Assembly (NCBI GenBank): GCA_905221605.1
Contig: CAJNDS010000824.1
Span: 265,001 to 329,000 of the forward strand
Length of the DNA stretch: 64,000 bases
Reading direction: 5' to 3'
Source of the DNA: Symbiodinium natans
Lineage: Eukaryota; Sar; Dinophyceae; Suessiales; Symbiodiniaceae
Under the pieces are notes generated by a model, which was not told where the DNA came from, made no database searches, and worked only from the letters and a program-made list of their open reading frames with translations. Of this stretch, positions 24,766 to 36,832 are shown one piece after another. A program made the translations under genes and the position numbers. The first letter of the stretch is position 1; each line of letters opens with the position of its first letter.

Positions 24766-26384
24766 TCACAAGGGACTGAATTGCGCCGAATATCCAGGAA
24801 GCCGCGGGGCATAGGCTGCACAAAGGCAGCCCAGGCTCACAAACCCGTTCTGGTCCAATGAACTCCGAAACCCTTTGCCCTGCGGCACTCTTGGGGCTGC
24901 ATGGAAACATCCCATATGGGGCGGCATGCAACATGACGGCATCCCAAGCTCGATTTGGAACAGGAAGCTTCTCAGGATATCCTGAAGCTTACGCACCTTG
25001 CACACGTCAAGGCTGCCCGGCTCACTGTAGCATGGTGGCTGCGCTCATAAACGAAGCACGTGTTTTCCTCCAACTGCCGATCTGGGATCTGGCAGCGGTT
25101 AGTCGTGGGTGTGTACTCCCTGCCGTGCACAAATATTTTAAAGTAGCCACAGGACCGAGATGCGGAATCAACCGCAAGATTCGCGAGGTTCTGCAGGTAC
25201 CGCCTTGGCGTTCTTGGGGGAGCGGGCATATCAATCACTTGCTGCCCCTGCTCAGCCTCGAAGGTCTCGAAGGCTTCGCAGAACGCCAGTTAGGCTGCGG
25301 GGCTCCGGGGTTTAGGGAGCAGCGCTCGAGCCCCGGCCTCACATTCAGAGTCACGATGGCTCCCCATTTGGTAGGCCATTCGGGTTGGCAGATTGTGGTG
25401 ATGACTGCCGGCTCCGCCCACAAGCGCCTGCACCCCCCTCGCAGATCCCAAAGGCCCCCTCTTCGTGAAGCCGCCTTCGTAGCCTCAGTCCAAGAACCCA
25501 GGACTCAAAGCGTCGAAGGCTGCTTAAGCCAGCTCATGGGCTGTTTAGGGTGGCTTTTCGGGTTTGACCCCACTGCAGTGCGCTGAGCGCCTCTCAGGGC
25601 ATGTGCACTGGGGGAGAAGAAGCTATAAGAACAGAGGCTGAGGAAAGGAGGGATCCCTCCTTGCGCCCAAAACCCCACTCCTGCGACGGCTCAGCTGAGT
25701 AGACTGCTGACATGTTGGGAGAGAGGGCTGCCTAAGAGGCACTGTGGTTTGCGGAGGTGGAGCAGTCCTCATGTAGGCACTCCGAACGGAGCTCTTCCCA
25801 CAAGAGACCGGAGGCCCCTGCGGGCACCGAAGAAAAAAGAGGAGAGCCCTTGCTCGGCCAGCAAAGGCTCGATTCAACTCAGACTCACAGGGGCCGCCGG
25901 CTCAGATGGAGGAAGCCCAGGCAGAAGGAGAAAAAAGGCACACCTTGGGGGGGGGGGGGGGCTTGTCGGTTCATAGCGTAGCCACTTGACGTGAATCCTT
26001 TGCTAAAATCCCCTTGCATGTGTTTGTTTTGATCAAGCAGGCTGAAGTTCTTGAACGGTCGTATTTCGAATGCACGATGACTTGTACAGAGTTTGCCGGG
26101 TTTGGGAGCTTTGCACTTGATCTTGAGAGTTCGTGATGGTGTAGTTCACTTACAACATCCAGGGCTTTTGAAAGGTCCGGAGGATACTCCGTGGCAGCCA
26201 TCACTACCAGCATCTGTATTTCAGAGTATAATCCTGAAACCCTATAGGCCTATACAGCCTTAACTCCAAACCCTAAATCCATAAATCCAAAAGGCCCCTG
26301 CAGCCCGTAACCCTCAACCCGAGTACCCCAAGCCCTTAACCCTAAACTCTATATACTCTAAACCCAGATGATAGGGTATTGCAG

Positions 26385-26600
26385 AGCTTACAGTCCACCT
26401 GAACACCCCAGCCGAACCCAAAGAAGCCCAAGCCCAAGCCCAAATCCCCACAGCAGATCCCGCCAGCTGAGTTCGGCACCTTACACTAACCCTATATAAG
26501 CCCTGAAGGATCTTGACGGGATTCTAGACGGTTAGGTACCTCATGTTGACCCGTAGAATCCCTATAGGGGATTCTAAACCCTAAACCCTAAACCCTAAAC
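26385..26600. repeat. Unit tail element, resembles unit head
   Basis: The motif run cttacagtccacctgaac followed by cgaaccca and repeated AGCCCA units occurs here at the tail of A, at the tail of B (38480-38580) and in the heads of A (15322-15430), B (27268-27360) and C (39167-39270). It includes a weak hairpin around GGATTCTA...TAGAATCC. Such flanking direct repeats could promote the unequal exchange that made the array. Confidence 0.6.
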
Positions 26601-26775
26601 CCTAAACCCTAAACCCTAAACCCTAAACCCTAAACCCTAAACCCTAAACCCTAAACCCTAAACCCTAAACCCTAAACCCTAAACCCTAAACCCTAAATAA
26701 ACCCTGAACCCTGAACCCTAAACCCTGAACCCTGAACCCTACACCCTACAAAACTCTAAACCCTAAACCCTAAAC
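26572..26775. repeat. Long CCCTAAA array at the A/B junction
   Basis: About 18 pure CCCTAAA copies followed by CCCTGAA and CCCTACA variants, lying exactly between the tail of unit A and the head of unit B. The B/C junction at 38626 has no such array, because the tail runs straight into the next head. Confidence 0.9.
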
Positions 26776-28010
26776 TCATCTTCACAGCCCTCGCAGCAGA
26801 TGCGCAAAGAACCACCCAGGGCCACCAGCGCAGCCTTCTTTAGGCTCTGAGCCGAGCTCGGGCACCATGGCGCCTCTGAATGGCCTGACTGCAGCGTGGT
26901 CCGTAGCACCTTGCACAGCAAGCTTGCTTTCTTCACCAGAGTAGGCCCTTCTTCCCCCCTTTTTTTTTTAAGGTTCAGGTTCCCTTCTGAGACCCTTTAG
27001 ACAAAAAGGGCACCCTTCTCATTCCTAGGTTGCTCTTGTGTCTGGCTGAAGCCAGAACACCCTATGAGAAGCTTGAACCCTAAACGGGGCCTGATGAGAG
27101 GTAAATGGTCCAGCAACACGTTTCTGCCCGAATCTCTCAGCCTCAACTTGTCAGCCTGCACTTTCTGTCCGCGGTTTAGGGTGGCCAAACTCCCTGAACC
27201 CTAAACCCGAAACCTTGAAGCCCCAAAATTTCTGAGGGCTTTGGGGGTTTGGGGTAGTTGTAGGGCTTAGAGTCCACCAGAACTTCCCACGCGAACCCCA
27301 AGCCAAAGGCCCAATCCCCACAGCATGGAGTGTGGCACCTTTCCCCTACGTAACCCTTCAAACCAAGCAGGGATTAACAGCCCCAAACCCTAAACCCTAA
27401 ACGCGAAACCCTAAACCCTGAACCCTGAGCCCTAAACCCAAAAGCCCTAAGCCCTAAACCCTCGTTCTGTAATTCCCAGCACCAGCAATTTTTCTCAAGC
27501 ACTCCCAGGGAGCCTGCTGCAGCTTCAGCGCCAAGGTGCTTCGGGGTTTAGGGTTTAGGGTTCAGGGTTTAGGGTTTAGGGTTTTGGGTTTTGGGGCTTC
27601 GGGTTTAGGGGTTCAGGGTTTTAGGGGTTTCAGGTTTCAGGTTGAGGGTTGAGGGGGTTTAGGGTTTAAGGGCTTATGTTCGGGCTTTTTAGGGATGACG
27701 GTCGCTTTGGGTTTAGGGTTCATATGGGGGGCACTCTAGGGTTTGAGAAAGGGTTTACATCGGCTTATCTGCGTAAGGTTCAAGGGTTTAGGCTTTGCAG
27801 AAGGATTCCCTAGAATTTAGGTCCTTTGAGGGAATCCAAAGTTTTGGAGGGGTGGGAGCTGAGGCGCTGAAAGAGACGAGAGGTTTGGCCTTTGGTTGAA
27901 GGATTGTGGTTCAAGATGCCATGCTTGCGGAGCTTGCTGGCCCTTAGCCCTTAACCTCAACCCCGAAAACCCTCAACCCTCAAGGCCAAACCCTAAACCC
28001 CCAGTCCTAC

Positions 28011-28135
28011 ACCCTAAGCCCTAGGCCCTAGGCCCTAAGCCCTAAGCCCTAAGCCCTAAGCCCTAAGCCCTAAGCCCTAAGCCCTAAGCCCTAAGCCCTA
28101 AGCCCTAAGCCCTAAGCCCTAAGCCTAAGCCCTAG
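28011..28135. repeat. CCCTAAG variant array, unit B only
   Basis: About 17 copies of CCCTAAG (with CCCTAGG at the start). Unit A has only two or three at the matching place (about 16062-16085). This is a local expansion of a variant heptamer, distinct from the telomere-type CCCTAAA. Confidence 0.85.
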
Positions 28136-28591
28136 ACCCCAAACCCTAAACCCACCCCGAGTTCCCGAAAGAAAGCTCCCCCAAGGCAGAGGAAGCCAAT
28201 GGTGAGATCAAAGACATGGTCGCTGGTTTTAGGTGCTCCGGTGCCTTGGTGGTGATTCCTTCCTCCCCCCCCCCCCCCCTCGTTTGCGGTTTAGGGTTGA
28301 AGGTTTAGGGTTTGGGGGGGTTTAAGGTTTGAGGGTTCGGTTTAGGGTTCATGGTTTAGGGTTTGGGGTTTAAGGTTGAAGGTTTAAGGTTCAAGGTTTA
28401 AGGGTTAAGGGTTTAGGCCGGGTTTAGCCCAGTGTGGAGGGGCTCGAGCACCCCTTAACTGAAGAGGATCCCTAAAGTTGTGATGGGGATCCTCAGGTCT
28501 AGTGACTCTTCCCTGAAATGATGGCCGGGCTTCTCAATGTGATGTGAGGACATGCTCCCTAAATTCTTGAACCTCCACACCCAAAACCCAA

Positions 28592-28762
28592 AACCCTAAA
28601 CCCTAAACCCTAAACCCCTAAACCCTAAACCCCTAAACCCCTAAACCCCAAACCCTAAACCCTAAACCCTAAACCCTAAACCCTAAACCCTAAACCCTAA
28701 ACCCTAAACCCTAAACCCTAAACCCTAAACCCTAAACCCTAAACCCTAAACCCTAAACCCTA
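28592..28762. repeat. CCCTAAA array, unit B, site 1
   Basis: Same length and same pattern of CCCCTAAA variants as 16553-16722 in unit A. Confidence 0.9.
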
Positions 28763-29121
28763 CCGGCCAGTAGCGACGTCTTGAAAGCTCCCAGATCCAA
28801 ACCCGGGACCCTAAATGGACCCTAAGCCTCTGAAACCGCTGACCACCCGGAGGGATTGAGGGCTTGGGGTTTAGGGTTTAGGGTTTAGGGTTTGGGGTAT
28901 ATAGGGTTTAGGGTTTAGGGTATAGTGTTTAGGGTTCAGGGTTTAGGGTTCAGGGTTTAAGAAGAACTCGGCCCTGCGCTCGAAGGAGTCATGTGTGGGG
29001 CTGCCAGCTATAGAAGCAAGAGCGCCTCCAAGAACCTCCGACAAAGCCTTTGAAACCCCTACAAACCGCTCGAAACCCCCTAGAACCCCCCAATAAGCCC
29101 CCTGTAGAACCCCCCCCCCCC

Positions 29122-29256
29122 CTAAACCCTAAACCCTAAACCCTAAACCCTAAACCCTAAACCCTAAACCCTAAACCCTAAACCCTAAACCCTAAACCCT
29201 AAACCCTAAACCCTAAACCCTAAACCCTAAACCCTAAACCCTAAACCCTAAACCCG
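29122..29256. repeat. CCCTAAA array, unit B, site 2
   Basis: About 19 perfect copies, one more than in unit A, after the same C-run. Confidence 0.9.
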
Positions 29257-30592
29257 AAGCCCTACACCCTTACCCCAGAGAACCTGCTGGAATCAGCAAC
29301 ACCTAAGTCGCCTCAAGGTGACATGGACTGGCCACTGAGGCTCCCGGGCTTCTGCTCAAAACGGGGATGCAACGGTGGAAGTGCCTCAAGGACCCTACTA
29401 TTTATGGTTCATATACCCTAATGTGGATTACATTGGTTCCCTTAAGGACCAAATTAACCCTACTAAGAGGGTTTATGGTTCATCTACCCTAATGGGAGTA
29501 TACTCGTCTAGTTTATGGCCCCCGAGCTACGGCAGCTACGGGAGAAGCATCTCTAGAACGGAGTGTATTCCAATCCGCAGAAAACCGAATAGAGGGGGGC
29601 TTTGTTGTTGCGGAGGCAGAGGAGCCGCGAATACACCTTGTCGGCTTGCTGTGGCTATTCTGTGAAACTGATCCTCCCCAGGTTCCATTTTGTGATGTCT
29701 GACAAAGTAGGTTTTCTAAGCATGCTCGTGCATATCCTTGGAGCCCTCAAGACCCCCTGCGCCCTGCATCCTGAACTCCTAATAAACCCCTAAAGCACGC
29801 AAGTGCCACGAGGAGTTGTAGATGGCAAGCAACAGCAAACATCGCAACTGACAAGGGAACCTTCTCCCCCTGGTGTGGTTCGGTCAGGCTTCAACCACAA
29901 CAGCGCCAGTCACCTGCGCCTGGGCCTTGTATGGGTCCCTTGGCAGGCGGGCTACTGCCAGTCCAGATTTTGCTGTCACGTCTGCGGTGACGCATCAGGT
30001 GTGGATTACAAGGCAGCAGAAGATAGGCCCTGTGAGCATTGGAGGTGGAAGGAGTGATCAAAGAGAGCGCCTGATGGCCTTGGCACACCGACTCCAGCCC
30101 CACTTTCGTTGTGAACTCACCGGCTGTGCTGTTGTACCCAGGGTTTTGAGGACTCCAAGTGGAGTTCCGTAACTTCTTGTGGCGGGCCTGGCGCTGCATT
30201 CCATAACAGCAGGCGCGCAGCACAGAAAGCTCAGGTGACGGCTGACTCTCCAAGGCGCATGTGCCGGATCGGCATGCACTGCGCCACGCACAAACTGTTG
30301 TTCGGCTTGCTTGGGTTGCTCCACAAACTGAGCCTGTCAGGCTTGTAAGCGGACCAGGAAAGTCTCCTTGAAAGCCGCGCAGAACGCGCAAAACCTTCCG
30401 TAAGACATTCCATGAGGCAGAGCCGCTATGGCAGCCTCCAGCTCGGAAGAGCTGTTTCATCCAAGACGTGCGCCGCGAGCTTCCAGGCCCAGGAGGCAGT
30501 CCAAGTCAAAGCGCAAGCATCGCCGCCAGAATCCGATGCAACCATGTCGCTCGATCCCGTGGTGGCTCGTCTCCGAGCGAGCACGCTGGAGG

Positions 30593-30648
30593 CCCTCCAG
30601 TTCCGGCCCTCCAGTTTCGGCCCTCCGGTTCCGGCCCTCCAGTTCCGG
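30593..30648. repeat. 14-bp minisatellite, unit B (4 copies)
   Basis: Four copies of the CCCTCCAGTTCCGG unit, one fewer than in A. Confidence 0.9.
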
Positions 30649-33454
30649 CCGCCCAAGCCGCCTTCTTGGCGTATAGCTCAGGGCGCACTTCGGAGCCTTA
30701 AGTTGACTCGTGCTCATCATAACCACCGACGCGCGTTCTTTCTTTGGGCACCTCTGCTAGTAGCTGCTAGACCAGCTAGGGGCCTGAACACATCCTCTTA
30801 CGCGGCTGTGGAGTTTTTGAGGCCCCTCGCGGTCTTCGGCATCAGCGACGTCGCTTGCCTGAACCTCAAAGCCAGAACCTTGTTGCCAGTCCTTGTGCTC
30901 GAGCAGCGCGCAAGTGCTAAACTTTAGAACCCGCCATCTGCAGCTGCAAGTCTCCACTAAGAGCAGCCTGAACCCCTTCTCCACCCGGACTCCCTGCACT
31001 TTCCTGGACGCCTCACCCTGCGTGATCCACACTCCCTTGCCGAGGATGACAGGGAGAGTCTAATTGGCGTTCCTTTAACTTCTTGTTTCGGGTCTGGGGA
31101 TGCTTCTAAAACAGCACGCGCGAAACACAGATAACGCAGGTGGTGGCTGATTCTTTGCTCAGCATGCTCCATGAGTCTGATCGGCGTACATGGCGCCACG
31201 CACAAGCCGTTGTTCTGCGTGCTGGAGTTGCACCGAAATCTCCGCACACGGAGCCTGGCGCGAAGTGCTCGATCAGCTTCAGAGCACAACAGAAGATCCA
31301 ATCAAGTTTCCTGGCATGAAGTCTAGTCAGGGTAGCCGCGCGACAATCTCAGGGCGTGCTTTGGAGCATTTGCTTGACTCTTGCTCACAACTATCATGAT
31401 GCGTCCCTTCTTCCGGCACCCCCTAGTTTCCATCAGGTTTTTACGAGCCTGAGCAGCAGAGGTCTTCCGAGGCTGAAGTGTCGAGGGCCATTGCCCTAGG
31501 CGCTGTCTGCGCCAGCATCCCTACGGGCCCCAAGTGCCCGAAACGGTCTTCGACGTGCTTCTGCGAATGACGGCGCCCGTCTTCAATGTCAAGGATAGAA
31601 GCTTAGTGCCCATCCATGTGCGGTCAAGATCCAAGCGACGCCCGAACTCAAAGCTTGACCTCAAAGCCCCCACCAAGCCCCTTGCCCCATCCGCAGTGGC
31701 TGCTGGCCTCAGGTTACGAGCAGCCCGAGCAGCCCGAGCAACCCGACGCTTCGGCCCTCCGTCAGGCCCCGACTCGCCAGAGTTTCAGAGATCCTCACAG
31801 TCCTCACACCTGAATTGCCGACCTTGGCATGGCTCTCCTTGGAGGGCTTTGGAGTTCAGGGTCTTTTGACAGGCTCGATGCTTAGGAGGAGGCTGAAGAG
31901 AGCAGGCAGGCGGGCAAGAAGGGCCCGCGAGACACGGACGCCGGCTCTCGGGGCTTTCGGCCGTTCAGGGCATAGGAGACCGCATGCTTCGGAGGTGCTG
32001 CATGAAAGGAACCCCCCGCTGGCAAAGCACGCGCACCTCGGCTGCAGCCGCCTTGCAGTCCTTGCAGCCCGCTCGTGGCATGGGGCTTTCCAACTGCCAG
32101 TGAAGTCAAGATGTGAAGCTGGCGGTGCGTCCTGCGTCCCGCTGTGTCGCCTCCATGCGCTTCCCTCGGATCTTCCTGTGACCCTTGCAAAGCCCAAAGC
32201 CTTCGCACTGGCCAGCAGCCTTCTTGTGAACCCCCGCTGTGGTGCTGTGCACGTCCTGATCGGCCCTCCAAGCCCAAGTCGATGACATATGACACCCCAG
32301 CCTCTCTGCCCCACCAAGCTGTAGCCGTGCTCATGACTTGATGGTGGCGACGTGTTTCACATCGGGCCGGAGGCTCAGCTGACTCAGCTCCAAGGATCGC
32401 GGAGGCCCCCCGTGATACACCGGCTCAAAAGCCTGGCGATGCGTGTGATCCACCCGGGTGCCCCGGCTTTGGCAAAGGCTGGTGCGTTCAGGATCCCTGT
32501 TTTCGGTCTCGTCTGGGGCGCCGTATCAAAGCCTTCCACGCCCAGCTGCTCCTTCCAGCACCTCGCTTGCCTGGACACGCCTTTCGTCAGACACGCCTTG
32601 GCCACATGAACCGTCAGGACTCCATTTCAGGGCCCTTGACACCTTCAGCCCAAGTGGCCCGCTGTGGAATGGGACTGCATTGCATGATGGTCGCTCAAGG
32701 CTGCGAATTCCTGGCGCACGTGCTTTCGCAGTCCAAGACATGTCCCGTTCCCGGCCCTGGAAGCCAAAGCCCGGAGGCTTGTCTTGCTTCCTTCAGCTAG
32801 ACTGGGCGAGCAAACCGTCGATGTGTGGCTCATCGCAGTTTTGAGCGGTAGGCAGCTTGCAGTAGCAGGCAGCAGCAGTGAGCTCAGTGAGCAAGATGAC
32901 CACTTCCTCCATGCCCACTGCCCACCGCGTCGGTGCTATGTCGCGCATTTTCTTCCCGTGAGTTGCAGTATGAGGCCACCAACAAGGTACACAGTGCTGA
33001 AGCAAACGGCATCCTAAGCAGGCACGTCTCAAGCAGGAGCGTGTTCTGTACGCCTGGTAAGAGTATCCTTCCTTTAGCGTGCCCAGGGAATCATCTCCGC
33101 AAGCCTAAGACGGCTCTTTCGCCATCCCGGAAGCCGCCTGTGACTCTTCCATGCAGCTGTGCAGACATTGCCTTTATTGGTCATGCACAAGTTAAGTGCC
33201 TGCACTCTGCAATGCTCTGTTGAGACTAGGCTCCCTTGAGCTTCATGTGCACTCTCCTTGCTGCAGGCCCCCTGTGCAACACTGCAAGTGACATGCCATG
33301 ACAGCACCTCGCCGTAAGCGCGATGAGGCTCGAGAACGGCAGTGTCTCTCGCGGGCTTCCGCTGTTCACGATGTTCAGGGTTTAGATTCCTCCGGTTTTG
33401 GGTAGTTCGGAGGGCGAGAACGACCCTGAAGGGGTTGGAGCTGTTGGAGCTGTT

Positions 33455-33766
33455 TTTTAGACATGTCTAAAAGATAGTATCCAGTTGCAGCAGACGTCCC
33501 ATGCCTCCGGCACGTGTGGCCCAACGGGGGCTTCACCCACATGTAGCTGCCAAGGCCGAATCCTATACCGCCTAAACCCCAAACCCTCACTGGCAATAGG
33601 CTTTCAACAGCCTGGACCTCGTATCCAGTTGCAGCAGACGTCCCATGCCTCCGGCATGTGTAGCCCAACCGGGCCTTCACCCACGTGTAGCTGCCAAGGC
33701 CGAACCTTATACCGCCTAAACCCCAAACGCTCACTGGCAATAGGCTTTCAACAGCCTGGACCTCCT
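33455..33766. repeat. Palindrome plus 144-base duplication, unit B
   Basis: The 18-base palindrome at 33455-33472 is followed by two 144-base copies, as in A. The second copy is closer to the first here than in A, which suggests local conversion. Confidence 0.75.
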
Positions 33767-36211
33767 CTTTCGATTGCGAAAGCACCAACCTGCACACGCT
33801 CCACGACCTGCTGGAGAGGAGGGGATTCAGGAATAGACTGAATAGATCCCTCCGGAGTGATTCCCAGGATCTTTTTCACAACCCTCTTCATTTTCCCAGA
33901 TCTCGTGGCGTGATCGAGGTTGGGGACATCAGCTGCTGCAAGGCGAGCCCGGTAAAGCCTCGAAAGCTGCCTGACCCAGACCCGGTGACGCTGCAATTCT
34001 GTGGAAGCCACCTGCACTGAGGTGCGCTCGAAGATCTCTACGCAGCCTCCTGAACTCTTGGCGTCCAGTCACAGCGTCAGGGACTTGGAGGCTCTATAGG
34101 GCACCGAGAGGCTTTAAGGTTGTACGGACCTTCGGGATTCTGAGCTTCTTGGAGTTCAAGTTTGCCCTGTTTCCGGTCCCCTCTGGGTCGTCGGTCCCCT
34201 CTGGGTCGTCATCTCTAGCCGCACTTCCCTGGGATGCTGGTCTTTCGGATGCTTGTCTGTGACGTCGGCTGCGTTCCCGAGCGCCCAAATACACCAAATA
34301 CAAAACAATGTCAGCCTCCTCACCAGCACTTCCATCCTAGGATCCCCTTCGAAGTAAATCCCAAGACCCCAACACACTTCGCCGAGCTACCTGCTTCGCA
34401 TTGCTCTGCTGGCTCTGCTCTCCCACTACTGGCTCCGTGCGTCTAGTCCTCTGAGGCTGGCAGCCGGGCTGTAACGGAACGCAGTCGTCAGGTCTGCGGC
34501 CCCTCCCTTCCATCCTGGAAACTGGGTTCGCTTCCCATCAACGCGCAGTACGAAAGGGCTGGCCTGAATGATGGTTTACTTCTTCCGGTGCCCGAAATAA
34601 GGTGGACGATGTCGTGAGGGACCAGAATTTAGAACCACCCCCACATCAGGCTAGCTTCGCGGCCCTGCGCCTCATGCAGTTTCCAAGCTGAAGCATCCCC
34701 AAATGTTCTGGGGCACGGATGTCAGCAGTGGGACAAGCTGGCAGTCGGATGCCAGCTGCTCGGAAAGCACTGCGCAGTTTCCAAGCTGATGCATCCCCAA
34801 ATGCTTTGGGGCACGGATGTCAGCAGTGGGACAAGCTGGCAGTCGGATGCCAGCTGCTCTGAAAACACTAATATAATTGGTGATGAATCTGATGAACCTG
34901 ATGATGCGTTCCCCCCTCGCGCGGCCCTGCAGGGGCTTCCATGCCTGAAACGCGCGACTCTCAACCCTCGAAGTTTCAGATTCGCAAACCTCCTGGTCCG
35001 CTCTCCTGGGACAGGAGCCCACAGCAGAGCTTAACAGGCGCCGCTGAAAGCGGCTTCTGCCGGTGCCGGGTCTGTGGCGGCCTTTGAGTCAAGCGAGGCA
35101 CAGCTCAGCGCGAGGCTTATGAAGGCAGCCCGAGGGTAAAGGGCTAAGGCGGCCAAGGGCCTTGCGGAAGTGAGGCCTCGTAAGGTGCGCACCGCGGCGG
35201 AATGGGGAGCACACGGAGCGCGCGGAGCACGCGGAGCACGCGGAGCACGCGGAGCACGCGGCGGTCTGCTGCATAGGTGCCCTCTGCACATAGAGAGGCC
35301 AAAAGCTCCAGAGCCCTTCAGCCCCCGACTCCTCGTGCAGTTATTCACCCGCATAGGCCTATAGGCACCCGTTCCACCCATTCAGAGGATCGGCAGATCC
35401 GCGCCCAAGTGGCTTGCAGATCCAGCTAAGCTTGAGCACCCCGATTCCCGATTGCGGATTTCACCTTCCATTGGCGCAGGTGCAGTAACGGCTGTTGTTT
35501 CACAGCACGCGACGCCGATCTGGTGTTCATCACAAAGATGATCGACTAGGGAGCACGTGGCAGTTCGACGCGACATCCGCTGCACTTGAGGTTGTACCAT
35601 CCCAGCCGGCAACTTCATTCCTTTGATGGGCCCCAAGCGCCTCTGTGACATCATCGGTCATTTTAGAGGTTGCTTTGCCCAAGTTTGTGGAGTGCCATGT
35701 GTGAATTGACAACGAAGGTCTGCTTGACTGCCGCCCAGGGCAAAGGTGCAAAAAGCAGAGCCGGCATGACCGTAACGGCTTCAAAGGCATGTGCCACCTG
35801 CCTTGAATAGCTTCGCACCAGTGGAGAGGTGTCACTTGCGCAACGCACAGATGTGGGCGGGCGTCCAAGCTTTGGCACATCCTGACACCCTTATAGGCCC
35901 TGCACCGCCTAAACCCCGGCAGATGACCCTGCATGGGGGTTGGCAACGGCACAGGAAGACGCAACTGAAGCTTTCTTGCATCCAAAGTCTGTGTCCCGTC
36001 TAGACGAGGTGTGAGGGTTTTGGGTTCAAGGGTCGTCTCCACAGCCGGCTTTCAACACTTTCTGTGCGCGCGCGACCGCAAGGGGCCGCTCCACATCAGC
36101 CGACCTCATGCGCGAAGCATTATACGCACAACTCAATTGAGCCCAAAGGTTGCCAAGGCCCCCATCGCACAGTCCGAGCCCGTAAAACGAGGCTGACAGG
36201 CCCTAGAGTCC

Positions 36212-36832
36212 TCACCATGCAGTTACAACGGCCCTAAAACTAAAACAGACTGTATTCCGCAACCCCAGATCTACAGGAGCTGGCCCAGCTCTCGCAAGAA
36301 TGGCGGCGCGTGACATCACATGGCGATCCTTGCAGCGGCCGGTCCAAATCCGCAGCCTCTGCAAGGAAAGGAGCCCAAAGTTCTGTGTGATGCGGCCAGA
36401 GCCATGGCGGCTTCCAGCTGAAGCCCCGAGGATTTGGGCCTTCTTGCCGATGCAGACCGGGCCATCCCAGCAGGAGCTTGGCATTGTTTGCCTGTGCCAC
36501 ATCTGCAGAGTCGGTTTTCGGCCTCCAGCAGGGAGAAAAGTTTCCGTGAAGGCCTCACAGTCGGTCACATGCTCGCGAAAGGTCGCCAGCACCCGGTGCG
36601 CGCATGCAGTGCAGACACAGATGAAGAGATGCCAGCTGTTCCAGATGCAGATGTAGGTGGCCTCAGTGGCCTCAGGAGGAGTCTCCTGGACTTGCTGCAA
36701 CGCTGCCACTCGCGCGTGCAGGCCCATTTTTCGCATCTTCATGCGCTGGGAACTCACCCGACCCTGGGATGACCTCTTCGAATTCGTTGTGCAAGCAGTG
36801 CACCAGGCCCTCCAAAAGGGCAGCACGCCCAC
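36212..36832 (-). CDS. Candidate coding exon, unit B (unknown protein)
   Basis: 206-codon minus-strand frame equivalent to 24151-24765 in A, with one codon removed (GAC lost in the plus-strand run gcagacgacacag) and a few substitutions. The first residues differ because of a small insertion upstream near 36800. The reasons for suspecting coding are given under the A copy. The protein is not recognised. Confidence 0.35.
   Translation of the reverse strand: MGVLPFWRAWCTACTTNSKRSSQGRVSSQRMKMRKMGLHARVAALQQVQETPPEATEATYICIWNSWHLFICVCTACAHRVLATFREHVTDCEAFTETFLPAGGRKPTLQMWHRQTMPSSCWDGPVCIGKKAQILGASAGSRHGSGRITQNFGLLSLQRLRIWTGRCKDRHVMSRAAILARAGPAPVDLGLRNTVCFSFRAVVTAW

Larger units (their letters stand above)
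14851..26780. repeat. Tandem 12-kb unit, copy A
   Basis: This is the first of three head-to-tail copies of a unit of about 12 kb. It aligns with copy B at an offset drifting from 11930 to 12094 bases. Order: head element (14851-15450), degenerate heptamer DNA and arrays (15453-17207), then about 9 kb of unique-looking body (17210-26235) and a tail (26236-26600) that resembles the head element, ending in a long CCCTAAA array. Over kilobases A and B differ by only scattered bases and small repeat-number changes. Body reading frames are mostly not conserved: length differences between copies are often not multiples of three. The unit is unlikely to be one intact gene, although spliced exons or a non-coding RNA remain possible. 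Confidence 0.9.

Noticed and set aside
24858-25586. 242-codon plus-strand open frame in unit A
   Set aside because: Copy B has indels of 2, 2 and 4 bases in the same stretch, and the frame is broken there. It is not conserved.
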